Shown here: positions 56,613 through 64,000 of the stretch, one piece after another
Numbering within the stretch: the first letter of the stretch is position 1
Layout: every line of letters starts with the position of its first letter
Notes under the pieces: model-generated
What the model was told of the DNA's origin: nothing
What the model saw: the letters and a program-made list of their open reading frames with translations, nothing else
Database searches by the model: none
NCBI RefSeq assembly: GCF_963675165.1
Contig: NC_087383.1
Location: 4,680,979-4,744,978, forward strand
Reading direction: 5' to 3'
Length of the DNA: 64,000 bases
Source of the DNA: Halichondria panicea
Lineage: Eukaryota; Porifera; Demospongiae; Suberitida; Halichondriidae
Translations under genes and position numbers: made by a program

Positions 56613-59601
56613 GTATATATAAATATGAGATTATAGAACGTCTCACATTTATGTTTTTATTATTCAGAGAGTCACAGTGTATCAATCAGCTAATGTGAAT
56701 CTACGCTGTGTGATTCTTCAAAGTGTTCCAACATCATCTTTCATGTTCTTCAGAGATGGAGTTGCATTGGACGGCTCAGAGATAGGTTCTACCATTACCA
56801 TGGTGAGTAGCCCTGTGTAACAGTATTTATTATCCTTTTTTACAATCGTGTGGTAAATTATATATCGCCCCGCACCTAACCATTAATTTGAGGGGTTACA
56901 TTTGAGGGGTTACATTACGGAAACATTGATTTGGGCGTGCATAGAGTGCCACCCTGTAAGGATTTATGTTTCGCATGCTCATCAAAAATTCAATACACGT
57001 ATAATAATATTTACAGGTGTCAGAGAATGAACAAATCCTGACTGTCAACACCTTCAATGTCAGTGCTGCCGGTAGATATGAATGTCGCGTGAGTAATGGT
57101 CCTGGACGAGACAATCTGTTCGCAGATATTTTCATCAGACCTCCAGGTATATACAGTTTCTATCTAACATGGCTACAAACAGACCAAGATAAATGTGTAT
57201 AGTCACTCCTTGAGTGTAGTGTAAGTGCTTGGTCCTTAAAGTTTAATGTACGGAGCAAGCCATAATTAAGTTTGCTGACCACAAAGCAACCTGCCCCATT
57301 GAATTGAGTTGAACAAATGGATATTTTCTTTCAGTTGCACCGATGATTCAAAATAACTTCTTTCCCTCAATTCCGGAGCTTCCTGGACTGACAGTCACTG
57401 CTCGGGATATACAACCACAAAATCCAGTAATGATCATCATTCGGGACAGAACACCTGGACAAACTCTAGAGCCTAATCCACTGCTTCTCACAAACACCGT
57501 CAACATTGCTTGCAAAGATGATGTGGGTCTTCCAAGACCTACAATCGTATGGACTGCAACGGACTCTAATGGAGCTGAGGTTCCGATCAACATGTCTAAC
57601 ATATTTGTGCCACGTGCGGGACGCAGTATCTACACAATCAACACTGACAACACTGACCCTGACAACACTCTGTCCATCACCTACGAGTGCACAGCAAGTA
57701 ATGAGGCTGGTGAGGCTACTGGACTGGTGACCATTACACCAAGATGTGAGTAACGGACTAAGTGAAGTTGTGTATGACTGTGGACTTATGAGCATTTTAG
57801 GCTTCTCCATTTCTAAATACAAAATTTAGAGGCACTCTAGATTGCTGGCTGGCTTTTTAAATGGTCAGTTTCCTGAATTTCGTGTAAAGCAATGATTATA
57901 TGCACTCATGCAGCATACGTTTGTGAGGGTAATGTCTTTGGACCCTGCTCTGTTACTTGCGGCTTTGGTAAGTTAGTCTTATTCCCTCATCTGTAACTAC
58001 TCCCACTCTGTACATTGATTGTTGATGGTGGCGTATGCCTGGCCATAGCGTATCCTGTGCTGTAAGAAACTTCCATTGATATGTAATTGTACCTGGGCAA
58101 TGTTCTGCTCTATACAGGTATTCAGAGTTCTGCTCCAATTAACTGTCAAGTCAGGACCAATGAAAATATTGCGTCCATTGATGCTGCTGATTTACCTCAG
58201 GGACTATACCCAACGCAATTACAGATTTGTCAAAGCAGTGTCATGCCTTTCTGGTGAATAACTCAATCTGTTTGCATACAACGCATGCATGCATGCTTAA
58301 ATATACACATTTTGGCTTTTTAGAAATCTGTATTGGTATCACATTGACATTTTGTTTACTTGCATGGCATGCATTTTGAGTTTGGTGTTAATGCTGCCAT
58401 GTGTGCTCTGTTTCTATAGCCCAGCGATAACCTATGAATTTAACACTACCGCCTTCGGAGCTTGTTCACGTACCTGTGGTGGTGGAGTGCAATATAACCT
58501 GTTTTCGTTTGATTGGTGGAGTGAGAGATATGGCCGTGGATGATATAGATTGTATCGTCTTTGGACTGAAACGGCCTGCTGCTGCACAAAAGTGCTTTCC
58601 TCAGAAGTGTCCAAGATGGATGATTCTCAGCGCCTACTCTCCAGTAAGATATTTAGCTCTAATATAACTGCGTAGCTATAATTATGCTTACAAACCATGC
58701 TTGCCCGAATAAAAGCAAGACCCTATCAGTATCAAATCAAGCTTTGTTGGCTTCATGGATAATAATAGCAGTTCATGCAATTAAGTTGTGCTCTGCATGG
58801 AAATATTCTTTATTTTCCTCACTCGCACTGCATTACAGAATAATTGTTGTCACTTTGTAGTAAGTTACCCTACAATACAACCAGGTTAATTCAGCCCCAA
58901 CACATATAATTATGTGTATAGGCCACCTCCTAATACATACAGCGTCTTCCCAAGGATGGCGTTAAATAGACAAGTTTCACTGTATAAGTACAACAGCTGC
59001 TTACCGACTACACACACCACACATACACACAGTGCTCTAGTACCTGTGCTGGTGGAGTTCGCTCAAGAAATGTATTCTGTGTGCAATTCATTGCCCAAAT
59101 TAATGAAACGACGGGAGAGTTTGTCTGTGATGCTGACGGAAATCCGATTGGAGAGAGTATAGTACTGTCAGATGCAAGCTGCTTTGCTGGTAATATGCCG
59201 AGAAGAGTAGACGCCTGCAACACTCAGATACCCTGCCCTCGTAGATGGTCCCCTGGGACATTTGCACCTGTAAGTCTGTTATCTTATCTACTTCGTTTTT
59301 TGTTACACCATAATTATTCATGTAGTAACTATAGGGACTAAGTTCATGTAATTCATTATTATGTATAGTTTGAAAAGCGTACTGATATTATAATTATGTT
59401 GATCGATTTTCTTCCATCCTGCAGTGTGATGCTAACTTCTGCCAAGAAAGGAGTCTTACGTGTACCGGATTTGATCCCAGTGATCCAGAGGAACAATGGT
59501 TGCTTGACGTTTCCGAGTGCGCGGATCTCCCTCTACTACACACAGTCCGCAGCTGTGGAGGGGGGACTTGTGATGCTGGAATATGGATGACAGAGAATTT
59601 G

Positions 59602-61263
59602 GTACGGTATTGATAGTGGTACGCAAACAAAATGTGGTATGCCTTTTTATTCTGCTAGTTGTGTAGTTTGTTCTGCAAGTTAATCAATGGGTTGTGTCTC
59701 AATAAACCACTTCATTCAAACTACAGTAGATTCTCGTTAATCCGGTCACCCTTGAACAGTGCAGCTTGGCCGGAATAGCGAGTTGGCTGTATTTCAGGAA
59801 ATAGCCACGGCTTAAAAACGACCTTACCTCGAATCTAATGACTAATTTTGCGGTTCTTGTCTCGGGGATCATTTTGCTCTCTATTTAATCTGCCAAACCA
59901 CACCCAAATCGTTATATCCAGCCGCAAAAATTACCTAGTTTAGGGCAGCCAGCACTGGCGAGTATATTGAATAGCAAGTGGCCGTACTTCAGGGTGAGTT
60001 TTATGCAATAAACATCTAGCTAGCAATCCGTGCCAAACCAAATGGCCGGTATATCGAGGTGACCGTATTTCAGAGAGCCGGAATAGCGAGAGTCTGCTGT
60101 ACGTCTGTTTTAAGTGCATGCATGTACATTATTATTATGCCTCGGTGTGCATGCGCAAGCGAGGTATGGTAGTGTGTGTGTCTATGTAGACTCCTACAGC
60201 TGCTCAATTAATGTAAGTGCAAGTATTAAAGTTTCTATAGGCTCCTAGACATGCTTTCTTGGATTTGCAAAATAATGCTTCAATCGTTCTCGAGTTATGC
60301 TTATAATTATAGCTTTGCTTTATAATACTTGGAATGTTATTGCAGAAGAGTTCTATAGCAAAACTTGTCCATGGAGTGTTGCTACTCCAAAGTTCTACTG
60401 ATGCAACAGCCATTAATTTTAGACTTTGTACTTATTGCCATTTGGGATCCTTTTAGCATCAATCATGGTCGATCATTTCCCACTCTTCTTTGAGATTACA
60501 GATTTAATAGCCTGCATACAACAAAATGTATGCGAATAGCTATAAAAAGACATTCTGCGAATAATATTTCTGTGAATTAAACTTTGAACTGTTAAATTAG
60601 GCATGGTTAATAAGCATTTGCGGATAATATATCTTCGTTCATTCACAGAATTTTTAGGCCGCAGAATTTTCTAGCTATACGGTATGGTTTGTATTAGCAA
60701 TAGCAAGTAGCTTTTTAATTAGCTTTGACACACATCTATGATCCACTGATGCACCCGTGGTGCTTTCAATTATTATTAACCACCAATATAAATGTATAGC
60801 TACAGTTATAATGAAAACGCCCTATATAATGCCTACTAGCTTCTTAAGCAGCTCTTTTTGACTCTTGTATAGCTAACAAAAAGCTAGCGCTTTAGTGCAA
60901 GGCTAACTCATAACTTGAATATAGAAAGTTTGTGCAAACAAATGATGCTATAAAAAATTCTAAAGAGACTGCAACAGCCTTCAATGTGAGTCAAACTAGC
61001 CATAACTCGAGAAAGAAGCTTTAGTTAGCTAATCCATGAATCAAAATCCAAGAAAACGTGGTTAGAAGCCTATAGAAGCTGTTAGTTTTCGTCGCATTGT
61101 AGCAGTTGAGCAATTACAGCTGGAACAGACACACACACACACACAGTCAGCTTTACTGTATCCCTCGTGCGGCTATGCCTCGAGGCATAATTATTATTCG
61201 ACCTTTAGGTACGTAGTCAGTCAAACAAATCGTTGGGACTATTTCCATCTAATTTTCATGCAG
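59602..61263 (+). other. Intron 11 of copy D, repeat-filled
   Basis: Pogo-like MITE (59724-60099), GCCTCGGTG element (60138-60765) and second family (60809-61192). The sequence follows copy A in its diagnostic sites (CCCTTGAACAGTG, GGGGATCATTTTGC). No exon supported. Confidence 0.7.
59724..60099. mobile_element. Pogo/Tigger-like MITE, intron 11 of copy D
   Basis: Same TA-flanked insertion as in A. It lacks the AATGA insertion found in B and C after GGGGAT. Confidence 0.7.
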
Positions 61264-62210
61264 GGTACTTGCACAGTGACCTGTGGGATCGGCAATCAAG
61301 AAAGGAATGTTTTCTGTGTGTCGCGTGCTGATGGGTCCCGAATCAATGAGGGATTCTGTAACATTAATGAACGACCACCGGTTTTCGAAACATGTATACT
61401 TTTTAATTGCCCAGGTAATTATAGCCTACATAATAGTAATACTGTATTTCCTGTCATCAAATCCACATTTCCAGCTGTACACTCGCACATATACATGCAG
61501 GACGTTGTGATTTCGAGCCCCCTGACTGTCGAGTATTTAGACTACTGAGGCGCTGTAAGGACCTGGCCGTCGGCATGCCCTGCTGTAAAAGCTGCCCCCT
61601 GCAATTTGTTGACAATACTCCTACTCTGATTACTAGAGACAACCTTGTTCTGTCGTTGGATCAGAATAGGTACAATGTGGCTGCGGGAACAGATTTAAGG
61701 ATCTGCTGTGTGGCCTCGTCCAGTACTCCAAATGCCTTCCTGCCTTTCCTCTTCAATTGCAACTTCTGTGAGTTGTGAATGACAACGTATACATTCATGC
61801 ACTCCTGATACACTGCATACACATGTTACAAACTTCAGCAGTATATTATGTACCCCATGCATATGCATGCGCATAGATTCATGCAGGCACCATAGTTTAG
61901 TTGGGTGTGACCTGGGCTTCTAGAGCTTATGTGCATAACATGCTCAACTAGTTGTTAACTCCAAACGACTATTTACCGTGGTACATCTGCATGATTTTAA
62001 ATGTGTATCTTGATAACTTGATCCTACATCCGTCCATTACGTGCAGTTGCCGAAGAGATTGAAAGGGAGGTTATGGTAGGAAAAGTATTAGACAACACTG
62101 CGTGTGTTACCTTCCCTACTTCTGGACTTGCGAGTGGCAGTGGATTCCTTTTGTCACTAGAGGATGATCAGGGGATGGTGCGCGACATTGCTAATGTCAC
62201 CATTGTTTAG

Positions 62211-64000
62211 GTGAGTTTACACACAACTCTGTGTAAAAATCAAACTACTCTATTACTACTAGCTTACTATTAGTCGTGTTGCGACATCAAGTTAATGCTC
62301 CACTAGTAGGTGTCAAAATCACTTGCAATGCTTCTATTGACTCATTACCGAGTTGGGTTGTTTTTTTAACACACTGTTTTATTCCCATGCACACGATATC
62401 TTCTACAGTGATTTCTCAGCATAGGAAGATTTGACTTCCACTTTCAGTGTATGTATGCTTATAATTTTTGTCAAGTTCAATGCCAGTTTTTTTTTGTATA
62501 TAGCTCTTGCTTTGGGCGTCATATACTCCTTTTAGACTTTGCGTATAACCGTACATATTTTTGTGTAAAGAATGTGATTAACTTAATTCTGTGTTGCACA
62601 AGCTGTAGGTAATAGAATGAATATCGCATTTTACCTCAATTTCACATAATGCTATCTTGCAGACCATTCAGACAATGGTATGTACACTATTATAGTGCTT
62701 GACAGTATCAATATTAATACAGACTTGTAGACATTGCACTGACTCTCTACTATAATTATATGCAAGATGAAAGCACCGCGGGTGCATGCTGATGCCTTGG
62801 ATGTGTCAAAGCTACCTTGTTGCTAGCCCTTTTTCATCTGACTCCAAACTTTCCATTCAACCTTAAAACTCATACTTAGCCGAGATATTATTATGCTACA
62901 AATCTGCCAAAATTACTACCCTAAAAACAGAGAAAAATCTGAAAACGCTAAAATTACTACCCGTCTATAATAATAACATTAAGGTACATAAACATAAAGC
63001 TACTACAGTATAGCTGTTGCTAATACCAAGACTAGAATTATAGGAAGAAGAAGAGTACAGTAGGCGTTCTGTCCAACCTACATCACAACCACAGGCTGTT
63101 GTATACCTATAACTTAAGGTAACATATTTTTTCGGGTATTGATTTCTGCAAATGAGAGTAAAATCGCAAAAATGTGTACTCGCAGATAATTAGAAAATGG
63201 TAATTAAAACCACTCGCGAGTAATTAGAAACGCTATTAATTTCACAACTTGAGTAGAATTTATATAGCAGAATTTACTGCTTGGAGATGAGCGGTATTTG
63301 CGGTAGAGGGCTGGGACTTGAATACAAACAAAATAAGCTATCGCAGACAAATCTAGAGGAGTATGCAACTCCCACGCACATTCCATTCTACATCTAGGAT
63401 TGAATACATCACTAACATAGCCTCCTTTGCAGGCCCTCCTTTTTCTGTTCTTTGTCACAAGAATTGGAGGGAAAGAAGGAAGCGACAAACAAAAAGGAGA
63501 GCTTGCCTTGCTAAGTCGCGTGATCCCCCACTGACGTACTGTAGTCAATTTTAATGAGCGCGTGGGCGAGAGTAAACCGCAATAACTCTCCTCCCACAAA
63601 GTACTTGGAGTGCATTTACCAGAAACATTATTTTTGAACAGCAGAGTCAGCCTTCGTCCTTTTAGTCAGTAGCTGTAATAATATATACCGTTCATCTAGG
63701 ATTTTAAGTTTGGGAGGGAAGCTTGAAAAAGAGCCACGCGCACTCAAACCTATATACCTTGTTGAAAACCAGAAAAAGACTTCCGACAGAAGCTTGAGAG
63801 CCTGGGCCTGTTCTGTATGGCTACATTTTAGTACTTGAGTCTGAGAGCATACACAGAGCTAAATTTACGGATTAACCGCAAAATGTGTCTGCTTTTTCCC
63901 AGTCCCTTAACCACGCGTAGATACAATCAATACTAGGCCGTCAAGAAAAATCGGCATGGGAACGAGGCTACAGTTGGTTAGGCCCACTTACAATAAAAGG
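62211..64000. other. 3' flank of copy D, matching the 3' flank of copy A
   Basis: After the D stop codon the sequence follows the shared 3' region to TACCTTGTTGC (about 62822). It then joins a block (62823-64000) nearly identical to about 20074-21255 downstream of A. The A-specific insertion at 19245-20032 is absent. No supportable gene; the 131-codon minus-strand frame at 63204-63599 is the counterpart of 20458-20868 and is not convincingly coding. Confidence 0.65.

Larger units (their letters stand above)
51444..62210 (+). pseudogene. Copy D: disrupted member of the Ig/TSP1/PLAC array
   Basis: All 14 exons are present with usable splice sites: 51444-51479, 51662-51706, 53975-56612, 56668-56802, 57017-57146, 57335-57745, 57914-57967, 58118-58253, 58420-58643, 59033-59269, 59425-59601, 61264-61414, 61501-61767, 62047-62210. 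Three lesions interrupt the frame: an 8-bp deletion in exon 3 near 54401 (stop at 54422-54424), a TGA for CGA at 54519-54521 in the ancestral frame, and an 8-bp deletion in the second TSP1 module near 58491 (stop at 58541-58543). A translated product would keep only the leader and about 150 further residues. Remaining exons are well preserved, so inactivation is recent; a sequencing or assembly error is possible but would have to occur three times. Confidence 0.78.

Overview
This is metazoan nuclear DNA. Genes are split by GT-AG introns, AT-rich non-coding DNA is full of small non-autonomous transposons and TG/CA tracts, and the products are secreted Ig/thrombospondin proteins. Gene content and repeat style suggest a demosponge, perhaps Amphimedon queenslandica; that assignment is inference from memory. 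There is no prokaryotic gene organisation.

Layout. (1) 39-6255, minus strand: five exons of a spermidine/spermine N1-acetyltransferase-like (GNAT) gene, whose last exon(s) lie beyond the left edge. Its 5.6-kb third intron is packed with repeats and fold-back elements. (2) 6256-7117: an ~860-bp head-to-head intergenic region. (3) 7118-62210, plus strand: four tandem copies (A 7118-18627, B 22240-36253, C 38639-49812, D 51444-62210) of one 14-exon gene. (4) 62211-64000: the 3' flank of D, which matches the 3' flank of A.

Splicing by hand, with consistent phases at all 13 introns, gives proteins of 1618 (A), 1621 (B) and 1609 (C) residues. Order: signal peptide (exons 1-2); an ~890-residue beta-rich, Thr/Ser/Gly/Asn-rich region of degenerate ~115-140-residue repeats in one phase 0-0 exon, which I cannot assign to a known family; two Ig domains (end of exon 3 to exon 6); about five TSP1 modules (exons 7-12); a PLAC motif and a C-terminal Ig-like domain (exons 13-14). 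No protease, membrane segment or cytoplasmic tail is visible. The C-terminal half resembles ADAMTS-like/papilin/lacunin matrix proteins. Copy D has two 8-bp deletions and a nonsense codon and is called a pseudogene.

The copies are nearly identical even in many introns, so the array is young, yet exon 3 carries sharply bounded divergent patches in C and D and in-frame repeat-length changes in A and B. D looks chimeric: C-like 5' part, A-like 3' part. Elements unique to one copy (pogo-like and 5-bp-TSD elements in B, a 763-bp long-TIR element upstream of C) have matching empty sites in sister copies. A tandem family of large secreted Ig/TSP1 proteins with mosaic N-terminal repeats is the best candidate for an undescribed system here; a matrix, adhesion or self-recognition role is hypothesis only.
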